From Flavobacteriales bacterium (GTDB lineage Bacteria; Bacteroidota; Bacteroidia; Flavobacteriales_D; Sanyastnellaceae), in assembly GCA_019694805.1 (NCBI GenBank), contig JAIBBG010000002.1, forward strand, positions 1 to 64,000: 64,000 bases of DNA, given 5' to 3'. Shown here piece by piece: positions 1-9,577 of this stretch; within the stretch, counting starts at the first letter, position 1, and each line of letters starts with the position of its first letter. The notes beneath the pieces are model-generated. The model was not told the origin of the DNA. It saw nothing but the letters and a program-made list of their open reading frames with translations, and ran no database searches. The translations under genes and the position numbers were made by a program.

Positions 1-67
1 AGCGATAACAGGTAGCACCAAGGGTTTGGCGACTTTCTGTGCTGGGGAGGTGCGATCTGTATGGATG

Positions 68-94
68 AAAAAGCCGGGAATTTCCCGGCTTTTT
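68..94. terminator. Bidirectional hairpin terminator after hemF
   Basis: A perfect inverted repeat (AAAAAGCCGGGAA against TTTCCCGGCTTTTT) ends immediately next to the hemF stop codon at 95-97. It gives a GC-rich stem with A runs on one side and T runs on the other, so it can end transcription in both directions. It fits the end of the leftward LysM protein-hemF operon. Confidence 0.8.
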
Positions 95-988
95 CTATAT
101 CCTATCTATACCTTTTTTAAGTTGGAGAATGGTCTTTTCTTCGTCACTACCCGGTTCGGGTGTGTAGTTGTAAATCCAAGATGCATGTTCCGGAAGGCTC
201 ATGAGAATCGATTCAATCCGTCCCCCTGTTTCAAGACCGAATCGTGTGCCACGATCGTAAACGAGATTGAATTCTACATATCGGCCGCGACGAATCCATT
301 GAAACTGCTTTTGTTTTTCGGAAAATGGTTTGGATTTGTTCATCTCAACAATAGGCAAGTATGCTGGTAGAAATGACTGGCCAACCTGTTGAACAAAATG
401 AAAAATATCTTTTATGCTGCGACCATCTTCTTGTCTGAGGTAATCGAAAAAAATTCCACCAATACCTCTCGTCTCATTTCTGTGTTTGATGAAAAAATAA
501 TCATCCGCATGTTGCTTATATGAATTGTATGCTTCGGGATGAAATGCATCGCAGGTTTTTTTAAGCACCCTGTGAAATGATGAAGCTTGATCTGTATCTA
601 CGTAGATAGGTGTCAGGTCGATTCCACCACCGAACCAGGCATCACCTCCATTGGTTTCAAAGTACCTGATATTGGAATGGATGATAGGTACCATAGGCGA
701 TGCAGGATGAATAACAATGCTTACTCCCGTTGCGAAAAAATGTGTTGCTTCTTGTAGAAGTCGATCTTTCATGAAAGCGGGAAGTGGTCCTTCAACTGCA
801 CTGAAATTGACTCCACCTTTTTCAAATACATGACCATGACTGATCACTTTAGAAATACCGCCACCGCCACCGACATGTTTCCATTCGTCTGAATGGAATC
901 GTGCATGACCATCGGCTTGTTCAAGCCCATTGCATATATCCGACTGAATCTGTCGAAATGCAGTGGCAACTTCTTCTCTGAAATTCAT
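95..988 (-). CDS. hemF: Oxygen-dependent coproporphyrinogen III oxidase HemF
   Basis: HemF converts coproporphyrinogen III to protoporphyrinogen IX by oxidative decarboxylation using O2, late in haem synthesis in the cytoplasm. The 297-aa product has the usual length. It shows the family's glycine-rich GGGGGIS stretch near residue 42, the FFATGVSIVIHP segment, the WFGGGIDLTP motif and the C-terminal RGTRFGLETGGRIESILMS block. A TTG lies just upstream at 991, but the ATG at 988 gives the natural start. The gene lies 26 bp downstream of the LysM protein gene on the same strand, so the two are probably cotranscribed. Its presence indicates aerobic haem synthesis. Confidence 0.96.
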   Translation of the reverse strand: MNFREEVATAFRQIQSDICNGLEQADGHARFHSDEWKHVGGGGGISKVISHGHVFEKGGVNFSAVEGPLPAFMKDRLLQEATHFFATGVSIVIHPASPMVPIIHSNIRYFETNGGDAWFGGGIDLTPIYVDTDQASSFHRVLKKTCDAFHPEAYNSYKQHADDYFFIKHRNETRGIGGIFFDYLRQEDGRSIKDIFHFVQQVGQSFLPAYLPIVEMNKSKPFSEKQKQFQWIRRGRYVEFNLVYDRGTRFGLETGGRIESILMSLPEHASWIYNYTPEPGSDEEKTILQLKKGIDRI

Positions 989-1014
989 CAATCTTGGGGA
1001 AAAATAGAATCGAA

Positions 1015-2778
1015 TTACTTTTCACGAATGAGCGAATACTCTTCGGTACCGATAATCATTACAAATTGATTTTCGAAACCACTTTCGTTGGATGTTTTCA
1101 TAAAATCAAAACCATTCGCGTAGACTTTGGTTTTGATCTCATTCAAATGATTGGGAAAATCTCGTCCGTATTTGAGTAATCCGGTGCCGTAAAATTTCAT
1201 CACATCATATCCAACAAATGAGTATTTACCGGGTTCTGTTTTGAACTGTTTGCGGTAAGCTTCGATCCATCTTTGAACATCGGGATTATCGTAATCAATG
1301 AAAGTAGTTTGGGGAAAATGCACGTGATACTTGTTGCGATTAGCAACGGATATAGCGTCAAGATCATCCCAACTTTCATTGCCATAAACAATGATATCGC
1401 CATCGCCCAATACCCTGAACAATGTTGCAATAACTTTTTTGTCACTCGTTGGAGCGATTACGATGTTCTTCTTGCCGGCAGCGTATTTATCCTTGACATT
1501 AAATGATGCGGCATCTGCAACAACAATGATGTTTTTAAGACTATCACCCGATAGCTTTTTCCATTCCTCACGAAATGAATCAACAGCTTTTCTATCATCC
1601 AGATTTTTGGAGTCGATGATGATAATATTGTCTTTAGGATGCTTGGAATAGACATGTCGGGCTACACCGATCCATTGCGTTGCCGTTGCTGGTACTGTCT
1701 TGCTCATATTTGGTGATTGAAGCAAAACTTTATTCGGTTGTTGCACCGGACTCACCACATGTACTCCTTCTTTCGCTCCCCATGCGCATACATCTCCAAA
1801 AGTTTCTCTGAAGATCGGTCCAATCAATAAATCTACTTCTTTCATTTCAGGCTTGGCCAGTACATCGTTCGTCATGGACTTACTATCAATGGCATCATAG
1901 ACCCGGAGCGTAGCATTCAATCCTTCTTTTTCAAGCGAATCAGCCGCCATCAATGCACCACGATACATTTGAAGGGCAACATCGCGCATCCTGTTTTCCC
2001 TTGTTTCCATGGTGTCTTTGTAGTTGGTATAGAAAGGAAGCATGAGCGCGATGTCATAACTTTCCTCAATGATCTCACCGGTAATTTTCACGGGTTGAAG
2101 AGGCGCAGGTCCTTCGTCTTCTTTTACTTCAGGGCCAATGTTTGTTGGTATCAGAATGACCTCACCAGCAAGAAGTCCATCTTTTAATCCTGGATTGGCA
2201 TTTTTGATATCATCTGGAGTTACATGATATTGTTTTGAAATGCCGTAAAGCGTTTCACCGGGTTTCACGGTGTGAGGAAATTTGTCTTGAGGGATTTCCT
2301 TGGGCGCTTCTGTTTTGATGGGAATGCGCAAGGTCTGACCTTTCTTCACCCCTTGATCACTACCAGGATTGGCAGCGATGAGGTCATTCATGTCAATGTT
2401 GTATTTTCCAGAAATGGAATAGAGTGTTTCTTTCTTTTGAACTTCATGCATCAAAAATTTCCTACCCGGATCATTGCTGATGCTCGCTCCTTTAATACGC
2501 GATTTAGCAGCAGGAATTTTGATTTGTGTTCCTTCTTTGAGACCATTATCACTACCGGGATTAGCAGCGGTGATGTCGTTGATTTCACATTGATACAGTT
2601 TGGAAATGGAATAAAGTGTCTGACCTTTGGTGACATCATGGATGTAATAAGCTACACCATGAATCTCTTCAATTCTTGAAGATGCTTGTGATAGAGCGCT
2701 TACAATAAACGCACAAACAAGCAAAACAATAAGCAGACACTGACGCAGAATCGATATCAAGGGATAAGAAAATTTCAT
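1015..2778 (-). CDS. Exported LysM-repeat protein with a periplasmic-binding-like domain
   Basis: Start chosen at the ATG that opens a clear signal peptide (MKFSYPLISILRQCLL...ALSQ) rather than a TTG further upstream. After it come three LysM repeats of about 45 residues (about 44-89, 108-155 and 167-210), each with a TLYSIS/TLYGIS core and an AANPG or NANPG turn. LysM modules bind peptidoglycan. The remaining roughly 350 residues look like a type I periplasmic-binding fold (ALMLPFY, RGALMAADSLEKEG, DLLIGPIF, FVGYDVMKFYG), related to branched-chain amino acid receptors and LpoA-like proteins. I infer a cell-wall-bound periplasmic protein that senses or binds a ligand or assists wall synthesis; the ligand is unknown. 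It is upstream of hemF in the same transcript, with no obvious functional link. Confidence 0.85.
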   Translation of the reverse strand: MKFSYPLISILRQCLLIVLLVCAFIVSALSQASSRIEEIHGVAYYIHDVTKGQTLYSISKLYQCEINDITAANPGSDNGLKEGTQIKIPAAKSRIKGASISNDPGRKFLMHEVQKKETLYSISGKYNIDMNDLIAANPGSDQGVKKGQTLRIPIKTEAPKEIPQDKFPHTVKPGETLYGISKQYHVTPDDIKNANPGLKDGLLAGEVILIPTNIGPEVKEDEGPAPLQPVKITGEIIEESYDIALMLPFYTNYKDTMETRENRMRDVALQMYRGALMAADSLEKEGLNATLRVYDAIDSKSMTNDVLAKPEMKEVDLLIGPIFRETFGDVCAWGAKEGVHVVSPVQQPNKVLLQSPNMSKTVPATATQWIGVARHVYSKHPKDNIIIIDSKNLDDRKAVDSFREEWKKLSGDSLKNIIVVADAASFNVKDKYAAGKKNIVIAPTSDKKVIATLFRVLGDGDIIVYGNESWDDLDAISVANRNKYHVHFPQTTFIDYDNPDVQRWIEAYRKQFKTEPGKYSFVGYDVMKFYGTGLLKYGRDFPNHLNEIKTKVYANGFDFMKTSNESGFENQFVMIIGTEEYSLIREK

Positions 2779-2814
2779 GTTGAGATGAGAAGGGCTTAAA
2801 AACAGTGCCAGAGG

Positions 2815-2850
2815 CAAATTTAACCCAAAACACCCAGTTCATAACCCAAA
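2815..2850 (-). promoter_or_regulatory. Bacteroidota-type promoter for the LysM protein-hemF operon
   Basis: On the minus strand a TAAATTTG (-7 element, 2815-2822) is preceded by TTTG (2847-2850) at a spacing of 24 bp, slightly long. It would start transcription about 30 nt before the ATG at 2778. The -7 octamer matches the TAnnTTTG consensus fully. Confidence 0.5.
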
Positions 2851-2925
2851 TCTATGCGGCCGAAGACTCGTACACATGCATTGAAAATGCTTCCATTTTT
2901 CGGAAAAATCGCTACTGGCCAGCTT

Positions 2926-4458
2926 TTATTCCCACTCAATGGTTGCAGGTGGCTTAGAACTGATGTCGTAAACTACACGATTGATGCCTTTCACTTTGTT
3001 GATGATGTCATTAGAAACTTTGGCTAAAAAGTCATGTGGAAGTCTACTCCAATCAGCGGTCATCCCATCTGTGCTATTGACTGCGCGAAGAGCAACTGTT
3101 TGTTCGTAGGTCCGTTCATCGCCCATAACGCCAACACTCTGCACAGGAAGCAAGATAGCCCCGGCCTGCCATACTTCATCATAAAGATCATTGGCTCGGA
3201 GACTTGAAGTCCAAATATGGTCGGCTTCCTGGAGAAGCTGAACTTTTTCCGGAGTCACCTCACCAAGAATTCTGATACCTAAGCCTGGACCAGGGAAGGG
3301 ATGTCTTCCCAAGATATCAGCAGGAATGCGAAGGGCTTTACCTACGCGTCTGACTTCATCTTTAAAAAGCAGTCGAAGGGGTTCAATTACTTTCAATTTC
3401 ATATAATCAGGTAACCCGCCAACGTTGTGATGACTTTTAATGGTTTGAGATGGGCCGCCACCAACAGACACCGATTCAATAACATCTGGGTAAATCGTTC
3501 CCTGACCTAACCATGTGGCATCTTTTTCCTTCTTGGATTCTTCATCAAAAACCTCAATAAACACGCGGCCAATGGCTTTGCGTTTTGCTTCTGGATCACT
3601 CAACCCCTTTAAAGCACTATAGAATTTTTGTGATGCGTCTACACCCGTTACATGAAGACCAAGTACTTTGTAGCTATCAAGGACATGTTGAAATTCATTT
3701 TTGCGCAATAAGCCATTATCGACGAAAATGCAATGAAGCCTATCTCCAATAGCCTGCTGGAGCAATACTGCAGCGACGGTTGAATCAACGCCACCGCTTA
3801 ATCCCATCACAACAGTTTCTTGACCAATTTTCTCCTGTAGTAATCTCACCGTTTCGTCGATGTAGTTGAGAGGAGTCCAATCTTGGTCGCATCCGCAAAT
3901 TCCACATACGAAGTTTTTTAGCATGCGTGTGCCATCGACCGAATGATAAACCTCTGGGTGAAATTGTAAACCATATATCTGATCACGTTGAAGCTGATAT
4001 CCCGCCACTTTAACATCAGAGGTCGAGCATATAATTTCAGCATGTTCAGGGGCATGCAAGATCGTATCACCATGCGACATCCAGACTTGAGATTGTAATG
4101 GAATGTCTTGCATCAATACCGAAGTGTGATCAATGGATACCAACTCAGCACGTCCATATTCCCTATGAGTGGAACGAATCACTTCTCCTTTTCTCAAATG
4201 AGAGATGAGTTGTGCGCCATAACAAATACCCAAAACCGGAACTTTACCTATGTACTTATTGATATCTGGCAATGGCGCATTTTCTTGATGCACTGAAAAT
4301 GGACTACCAGAAAAAATGACGCCTTTCACAGATGCTGTAAGTTCCGGTGCTTTATTCCACGGGTGAATTTCACAATACACATTCAGTTCACGTACCCTGC
4401 GTGCAATGAGCTGTGTTACTTGTGAACCGAAGTCCAGTATGAGAATGGTCTGATGCAT
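2926..4458 (-). CDS. guaA: GMP synthase (glutamine-hydrolysing)
   Basis: GuaA aminates XMP to GMP using ATP and glutamine, the last step of de novo guanine nucleotide synthesis. The 510-aa protein has the full two-part layout. The class I glutamine amidotransferase has nucleophile Cys79 in GICYGAQ, and His167 and Glu169 in QFHPEV. The ATP pyrophosphatase domain has its P-loop SGGVDS at 221-226. The C-terminal dimerisation domain ends in KPPATIEWE. The start is an ATG at 4458 with a TAAATTCG element only 4 nt before it, so the mRNA may be leaderless. It diverges from maf. All key residues are intact. Confidence 0.98.
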   Translation of the reverse strand: MHQTILILDFGSQVTQLIARRVRELNVYCEIHPWNKAPELTASVKGVIFSGSPFSVHQENAPLPDINKYIGKVPVLGICYGAQLISHLRKGEVIRSTHREYGRAELVSIDHTSVLMQDIPLQSQVWMSHGDTILHAPEHAEIICSTSDVKVAGYQLQRDQIYGLQFHPEVYHSVDGTRMLKNFVCGICGCDQDWTPLNYIDETVRLLQEKIGQETVVMGLSGGVDSTVAAVLLQQAIGDRLHCIFVDNGLLRKNEFQHVLDSYKVLGLHVTGVDASQKFYSALKGLSDPEAKRKAIGRVFIEVFDEESKKEKDATWLGQGTIYPDVIESVSVGGGPSQTIKSHHNVGGLPDYMKLKVIEPLRLLFKDEVRRVGKALRIPADILGRHPFPGPGLGIRILGEVTPEKVQLLQEADHIWTSSLRANDLYDEVWQAGAILLPVQSVGVMGDERTYEQTVALRAVNSTDGMTADWSRLPHDFLAKVSNDIINKVKGINRVVYDISSKPPATIEWE

Positions 4459-4567
4459 GGCGCGAATTTACTGGCTTGCTGAGGTTGCTGAATTATCCTG
4501 TGAACAATTTGAAGAAAATATCTTCCATTCATGAATACAGAAAGGTAAAATCGACGAAAATTGCGAC

Positions 4568-5158
4568 ATGTTGAATAATTTGCAGCATTACCGCGTGGTT
4601 CTTGGTTCTGCCAGCCCGAGAAGGCAACAACTTTTGGCCGGCATAGGCCTGCCTTTTGAGGTGGAAGTACGTCCAACCGATGAGTCTTTTGATCAGGAAT
4701 TGCGCGCTCATGAAATACCCCTTCATATTGCGACGAGTAAAGCCGAGGTATTTTCACCGGATCTTGGACGTGCTGATATCATCATCACTGCGGATACCGT
4801 GGTGTGGATCAATGATCATGTGATGAATAAGCCCGTAGATCGCACCGAAGCCATAGAAATGATTTCAGAGCTTTCAGGCAATGTGCACGACGTGTACACT
4901 GCGGTATGTGTATTGAGTACTCAGGGTAAAATTTCTTTTTGGGACGAAACACGCGTGCACTTCAGCAAGTTGGATCAAGATGAAATAGCATTTTATGTTG
5001 ATCAGTATAAACCATTCGACAAAGCGGGCGCTTATGGTGCTCAGGATTGGATTGGTCTTGTTGGAATCGATAAATTGGAGGGATCGTATTTCAATGTGAT
5101 GGGATTACCTGTGCACAAGTTATATGCTGTACTCAAAAATGTTCCACCGCTCGGGTAA
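4568..5158 (+). CDS. maf: Maf family nucleoside triphosphate pyrophosphatase
   Basis: Maf proteins hydrolyse non-canonical or excess nucleoside triphosphates (dTTP/UTP or modified bases), a housecleaning role also linked to septum formation. The 196-aa product has the N-terminal LGSASPRR motif, the KAEVF helix, the DTVVW metal-binding strand with ITADT, and the KPFDKAGAYGAQ motif near the C-terminus; the last two mark the YhdE (dTTP/UTP) branch. The gene diverges from guaA across a 109-bp spacer and converges on the outer-membrane protein gene at 5230. Confidence 0.95.
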   Translation: MLNNLQHYRVVLGSASPRRQQLLAGIGLPFEVEVRPTDESFDQELRAHEIPLHIATSKAEVFSPDLGRADIIITADTVVWINDHVMNKPVDRTEAIEMISELSGNVHDVYTAVCVLSTQGKISFWDETRVHFSKLDQDEIAFYVDQYKPFDKAGAYGAQDWIGLVGIDKLEGSYFNVMGLPVHKLYAVLKNVPPLG

Positions 5159-5208
5159 TTTTTCAGATCAGATCATCACACAACAATAGGGGGATAGCTT
5201 GCTCAGGT

Positions 5209-5227
5209 GATTGAAAGTACTTCAATC
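5209..5227. terminator. Hairpin between convergent maf and OMP gene
   Basis: A 7-bp perfect stem (GATTGAA/TTCAATC) with a 5-nt AGTAC loop lies in the 71-bp gap between two convergent stop codons. The flanking T runs are short, so it is a weaker terminator candidate than others in the window. Confidence 0.4.
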
Positions 5228-5229
5228 CT

Positions 5230-5901
5230 TTAGCTAAAATAAAATCGGATACCCACAAAACTTCTTGTGAGATGTTTCACAGATCTGGTTTTATAATCAT
5301 CTGGATCATCACCGATCAAATCAAAAAAGCCATGTGAATAGTACAGCTCAGTGCGCATGGATGCTTTCCTAACTTTGATAGGCAGTCCAATTCCCAAATC
5401 AAGATTCAAATTAAAAGGATCAATCAAAGGTCTCTTGTCGCTGTAAGATTCAGGAGCATAAGCAGGTCTGATGGCCAATTGTGCTGTCGGGGAGTTTGAT
5501 TTGGATGTTAGGTTGAATACTGTGGCAATCGGAAATTCAAGACTGATGGGATACACCCTGGATGTAGTTTTATGATCAATTTCGGTGTCGTATGAAATTT
5601 TAGCCGGCATCATATGCGCTTCAATGGAAGGACGAATCATGAACCTGTTGCTGATTTTGAACATATATCCCGCGCTGGCACTGAATCCCGCACTATTGAT
5701 GATTTCACTCTGACCAACTTTACCGGTTGAATCGATAAAGTAAGGTCGTGATTCAAATCCCATGATGGAATAACTCACTCCAACCCCCAGAGCAAAATTG
5801 CTTGGTTTTTTTGGCGCCTTCACATCGAGACTATCTTGTGCTGTAAGCATAAGTGTGTGAAGGATAAAGAGGAGTGCTAGGATTGTTCTGTGCATTATCA
5901 T
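5230..5901 (-). CDS. Small outer-membrane beta-barrel protein, function unknown
   Basis: The 223-aa protein opens with a signal peptide (MHRTILALLFILHTLMLTAQ; ATGs at 5901 and 5895 are both possible). It continues with alternating hydrophobic strands typical of an 8- to 10-stranded barrel (FALGVGVSYSI, FSASAGYMFKI, RFMIRPSIEAHM) and ends in the aromatic strand FVGIRFYFS, as outer-membrane barrels do. I recognise no specific family beyond the porin or PorT-like beta-barrel class common in Bacteroidota. It is a single gene between two terminators, with its own -7 promoter element. Confidence 0.7.
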   Translation of the reverse strand: MIMHRTILALLFILHTLMLTAQDSLDVKAPKKPSNFALGVGVSYSIMGFESRPYFIDSTGKVGQSEIINSAGFSASAGYMFKISNRFMIRPSIEAHMMPAKISYDTEIDHKTTSRVYPISLEFPIATVFNLTSKSNSPTAQLAIRPAYAPESYSDKRPLIDPFNLNLDLGIGLPIKVRKASMRTELYYSHGFFDLIGDDPDDYKTRSVKHLTRSFVGIRFYFS

Positions 5902-5916
5902 AATTAAAATTCAACG

Positions 5917-5924
5917 CAAACATA
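5917..5924 (-). promoter_or_regulatory. -7 promoter element for the small OMP gene
   Basis: TATGTTTG on the minus strand matches TAnnTTTG and lies 15 nt upstream of the first ATG at 5901. No clear -33 element is visible at the usual distance. Confidence 0.4.
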
Positions 5925-5940
5925 GTTGGCTAAAAATGAA

Positions 5941-5972
5941 ACTGCCCGGAATGTTGAATAATTCCGGGCAGT
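5941..5972 (-). terminator. Strong terminator of the M16 peptidase operon
   Basis: A perfect 12-bp stem (ACTGCCCGGAAT/ATTCCGGGCAGT) with an 8-nt loop lies 21 bp beyond the stop codon of the downstream M16 gene. On the minus strand it is followed by a T-rich tail (TTTCATTTTT). Confidence 0.85.
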
Positions 5973-5993
5973 GTTCATACAGAATGATATTAT

Positions 5994-8075
5994 TTATTCG
6001 AGATTGAATTCCTTATCATCAATGCTGCCGTTGAGTTTGGTATCAGAGTAAGTAATGACAATTTGCTCTGAACCCACAGTCTGCGACATTTTTCCCGGGA
6101 ATTTGATTCCACCAAAATCTTTGTAGTCGTCATAAGTCGACTCTACAATCATACCGCCGTCCTCTTCACCACCAACGGAAATACTCTTCACTTTTAGATT
6201 GGTCTTTACATTGTAGTAATCAGTATTGACCGTGCCATCAGGCTTTGTGATTTCGATGACATAACAATCTTCTTTATTCACAACGTCAATTCCTTTGAGT
6301 GCGGCTTTCATGCCGTATTTATCAAGATGTAATACAGACAATAGATCGCTTTCCATTTGAGTATCTGCAATGGTTGAAGCATCCATAGGTGACTTCTGAC
6401 CCATCTGCACATTCATGCCGGCGTTGCCATTTACCACTTGTTTCATAATTTCCTGAGGTCCCATCGAGAGCGACATCTTGAATTTATCTGGTGATTTTAT
6501 TTTCACAGTCATTCCAAGTTGCATTCCACTCATGTTCATGGTTCCGGTTTGTTCGAATGTTTTCATGCTGGAAATATTCTTTTCTCCACCACGTGCTTCG
6601 ATGTAACTTTTGAAAACCATTTCGGCAGTCATGCCTGCAGGAGCAGGTTTGAGTTCAGAAAATGCAGTGCCATCTGCATTCATCAATTCTGTTTTACCAC
6701 CTGCAGCGAATTTGTCCAGTTTAGCTGCAACTTCTTTGTTACCTACAACAGTGATGTATGCGTTTTCTGGTTTGATTACTTGTTTGGCGAATTCACGAAT
6801 TTCAGCCGATGTGATGGCATTCAGGCGTTGTAAATACGTTTCATAGTAGTCTTTTGGAAGATGATACTTCTCGATGTTGAGTGCGAAGTTTGCGATGGTC
6901 TGCGGTCTTTCGAGTGATCGGGCAAAATTGCCAATCATGATGTTCTTGATGGTTTGCAGTGTGCTATCTGCAACTAATTCTGTTGTCAGTCTCTTCATTT
7001 CATAGAGAATTTCTGTCACTGCGCTATCAGTAACAGCATTGCGCACACTTGCACCAGCACTGAAGTATCCGATCACTTCATCATCTACAATTTGAGAATA
7101 CGATCCGTAAGTATATGCTTTATCTTCTCTGAGATTTTGATTCAATCTTGATTGGAAACCGCTTCCACCAAGAATATTATTTAATACACGGGCTTTGAGA
7201 GCCTCTGCAGTGCCAGGCTGAATGTCGACGGGATAGGTTACATCAATACTGCTTTGCACAGCTCCAGCCAATGGAACAAATACTACGCGATTGCCTGTTG
7301 GCAAAGTAGGTTTAGAATAAGTGAGTGGTTTTACCTCACCTTTTTTCCATGAACCGAAAAATTTATTGGCTTGTGTTTTTGCTTCTTCAAAAGTGATATC
7401 ACCAACCACGATAAGATAAGCAATATTGGGTTTGAAGTAGCTGTTGTAGTAACCTACCAAATCATCACGGGTAATGCTGTTGATTGTTTCTTCTGACTTT
7501 TGCTCACCATATGGGTGATTAGCGCCATACTTCATGAGGTCTCCGATTTTACCGGAAAGTGCATCTGGATCAGTCTTCTCGCTTGCGAGTGCTGACAATG
7601 ATTGTTTCCTGTTTTTTTCTATTTCTTCTTGAGGATATGAAGGATGAAGTAGGACATCGGAATAAATTTCCAAAAAGGCATCAGCATGTTTTTTCAAGCA
7701 ATCACCATAAACACCACCGGCAGAGGTAGACAATGAAGCACCGATATAGTCAACAGCTTCATCAATTTGTGCTTTGGTTCGGGTGGTTGTGCCGGAACCC
7801 AAAAGGTCTCCGGCCATTTGAACATAACCTGCTTTTGGACCTTCCAAAATAGGATCTGTATCAAGTCCTATACTGTACGATACACGAGGTAGCTTATGAT
7901 TTTCGACAACAATAAGTTTCAATCCATTGTCGAGTTGCACCAATTGGTATTGACCGATTTGAAGTTTTGGAGCTGGACCTACCGCAGGTGCGTGTGATCT
8001 GTCCAGTTTTTTAGGACTGCATGCAGCTAAAACGAAAACTGCTGCAAGTGTAATAAGTGATATATATTTTTTCAT
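5994..8075 (-). CDS. Non-catalytic M16B peptidase subunit, lipoprotein with an added C-terminal domain
   Basis: A 693-aa lipoprotein: the signal peptide ends in the lipobox LAAC, so it is lipid-anchored. Residues about 35-470 form two M16 half-domains, but the HxxEH zinc motif is absent; the aligned stretch reads GYVQMAGDLLGSG. The R...Y substrate-binding pair of the non-catalytic partner is visible in NLREDKAYTYGSY. In M16B enzymes such an R/Y subunit pairs with an HxxEH subunit, and the HxxEH partner is encoded 38 bp upstream. Residues about 480-693 are an extra beta-rich domain resembling LolA/LolB-type lipoprotein-sorting folds (DDYKDFGGIKFPGKM). I infer an envelope peptide-degrading heterodimer. 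Confidence 0.88.
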   Translation of the reverse strand: MKKYISLITLAAVFVLAACSPKKLDRSHAPAVGPAPKLQIGQYQLVQLDNGLKLIVVENHKLPRVSYSIGLDTDPILEGPKAGYVQMAGDLLGSGTTTRTKAQIDEAVDYIGASLSTSAGGVYGDCLKKHADAFLEIYSDVLLHPSYPQEEIEKNRKQSLSALASEKTDPDALSGKIGDLMKYGANHPYGEQKSEETINSITRDDLVGYYNSYFKPNIAYLIVVGDITFEEAKTQANKFFGSWKKGEVKPLTYSKPTLPTGNRVVFVPLAGAVQSSIDVTYPVDIQPGTAEALKARVLNNILGGSGFQSRLNQNLREDKAYTYGSYSQIVDDEVIGYFSAGASVRNAVTDSAVTEILYEMKRLTTELVADSTLQTIKNIMIGNFARSLERPQTIANFALNIEKYHLPKDYYETYLQRLNAITSAEIREFAKQVIKPENAYITVVGNKEVAAKLDKFAAGGKTELMNADGTAFSELKPAPAGMTAEMVFKSYIEARGGEKNISSMKTFEQTGTMNMSGMQLGMTVKIKSPDKFKMSLSMGPQEIMKQVVNGNAGMNVQMGQKSPMDASTIADTQMESDLLSVLHLDKYGMKAALKGIDVVNKEDCYVIEITKPDGTVNTDYYNVKTNLKVKSISVGGEEDGGMIVESTYDDYKDFGGIKFPGKMSQTVGSEQIVITYSDTKLNGSIDDKEFNLE

Positions 8076-8113
8076 TGTATTTCGATTGAAGTCTGTGTTG
8101 ATGAGTGTTTACT

Positions 8114-9442
8114 TTATTCGTTGAGTAGCGACGGATCGTGAACGAAATACAACACAACGCGATTCTCTTTGGTGTAATACTTCTTGGCAGCATTCATCAA
8201 ATCTTCTCTGGTTACCGCCATGTATTTGTCAATTTCTGTATTGATCAGATTGGCATCACCGAGGTACATATGATAGTTGGCAAGGCTTTCTGCGATACCT
8301 GCTACGGATTGATTTCTGGTGATGAAGTCATTTTCAATTTGATTTCTCAGTTTTTGAAATTCCTTTTCGCTGATCAATTCATTCTTTACACGTTCAAACT
8401 CTTCATTCATGGCAGCTTCAACTTGAGAAGGATCTACACCCATATTGGCAAGACTGAAGGCCATGGTCAATCCAGGATCTTCCGTCTCATAGGTAAATGC
8501 ACTGGAGAAAAGTGCGAGCTCTTTTTCTTCCACGATGGCGCGATTCAATCTTGAACTTGAACCATCGGCAAGTAGTTTATTGAGCATATCAACGGCATAG
8601 AAGTCTTTGGTGCCTTGTGCTGGAATGTGATAAGCCTGAACTACCAGTGGCAATTGATCTTTTACCTTGATGCTATCACGAACTTCACCTTGATTCACAG
8701 GTTCTACTGCACTTGGACGAACAATGGGTCCAGCGCCTCTTGGAATTTCTGAAAAGTATTTCTTCACAAGTTCAGTAGCTTCTTTGATGGTGATATCACC
8801 AGCGATGCTCAAAACAGCATTGTTCGGTACATAGAACATTTTATAGAAGGCTTGAAAATCTGCTTCTTGTGCGGCATTCAGATCAGTCATGCTACCAATC
8901 GGAGCCCAACTGTATGGATGAACGTTATATGCATGATCAAGCGTCTCCTGAAAGAGTGTGCCATATGGCTGATTGTCGATACGAAGACGTTTTTCTTCCT
9001 TAACAACTTCACGCTGTGTTTCAATGCCTGCTATTTCAACTTTCGCATGAAGCATCCTTTCACTTTCGAGCCACAGTCCAAGTTCAAGTTGATTGCTTGG
9101 AAGTAGATCATAGTAAAAAGTTCTATCCTGAGTGGTATTGGCATTGAGAGCACCTCCGGCATTTTCGACGTATCTGGCATATTCGCCTCGACCAATGTAT
9201 TCAGAACCTTCGAAAAGAAGATGTTCGAAAAAGTGCGCCATTCCTGATCTGCCAGCGGTCTCGTTTTTCGAACCCACGTGATACATCACGGTCACAGCTA
9301 CAATGGGAGTTGAGTGGTCTTCATGAAGAATGACATGTAGTCCATTTTTGAGATCAAATTCGGTAAAATTGATCTTCTGGGCATTGGCAGCGGCAGGAAT
9401 AAGCAGCGCCAATGCAATTTTAAGGTAAGTCTGTATTTTCAT
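8114..9442 (-). CDS. Catalytic M16B zinc peptidase subunit (exported)
   Basis: Insulinase-family metallopeptidase of 442 aa that cleaves peptides in the envelope. Start chosen at the ATG giving a signal peptide (MKIQTYLKIALALLIPAAANAQ); the frame stays open 87 codons upstream, but that part overlaps the promoter. The inverted zinc motif HFFEH is at residues 70-74, with the distal glutamate in the REVVKEEKR segment. The R/Y pair is not obvious, as expected for the catalytic half. It is first in a two-gene operon with the inactive subunit. Confidence 0.92.
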   Translation of the reverse strand: MKIQTYLKIALALLIPAAANAQKINFTEFDLKNGLHVILHEDHSTPIVAVTVMYHVGSKNETAGRSGMAHFFEHLLFEGSEYIGRGEYARYVENAGGALNANTTQDRTFYYDLLPSNQLELGLWLESERMLHAKVEIAGIETQREVVKEEKRLRIDNQPYGTLFQETLDHAYNVHPYSWAPIGSMTDLNAAQEADFQAFYKMFYVPNNAVLSIAGDITIKEATELVKKYFSEIPRGAGPIVRPSAVEPVNQGEVRDSIKVKDQLPLVVQAYHIPAQGTKDFYAVDMLNKLLADGSSSRLNRAIVEEKELALFSSAFTYETEDPGLTMAFSLANMGVDPSQVEAAMNEEFERVKNELISEKEFQKLRNQIENDFITRNQSVAGIAESLANYHMYLGDANLINTEIDKYMAVTREDLMNAAKKYYTKENRVVLYFVHDPSLLNE

Positions 9443-9460
9443 TTTGGCAATTTGCGGTCG

Positions 9461-9494
9461 CAAAGCTAACAATTGCTTCACTCCGTTATTCAAA
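9461..9494 (-). promoter_or_regulatory. Promoter of the M16 peptidase operon
   Basis: On the minus strand TTTG (9491-9494) is followed after 22 bp by TAGCTTTG (9461-9468), a full match to the Bacteroidota TAnnTTTG -7 element. It lies 18 nt upstream of the ATG at 9442 and within the longer open frame, which argues against the longer start. Confidence 0.6.
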
Positions 9495-9577
9495 AACAAG
9501 ACAAGAGGCCAATTCACCAGTTGAGCGGTTGGTTGGAATGCCTTCCATAACTTGCGCCGAAATATTTCCAGAAATCT

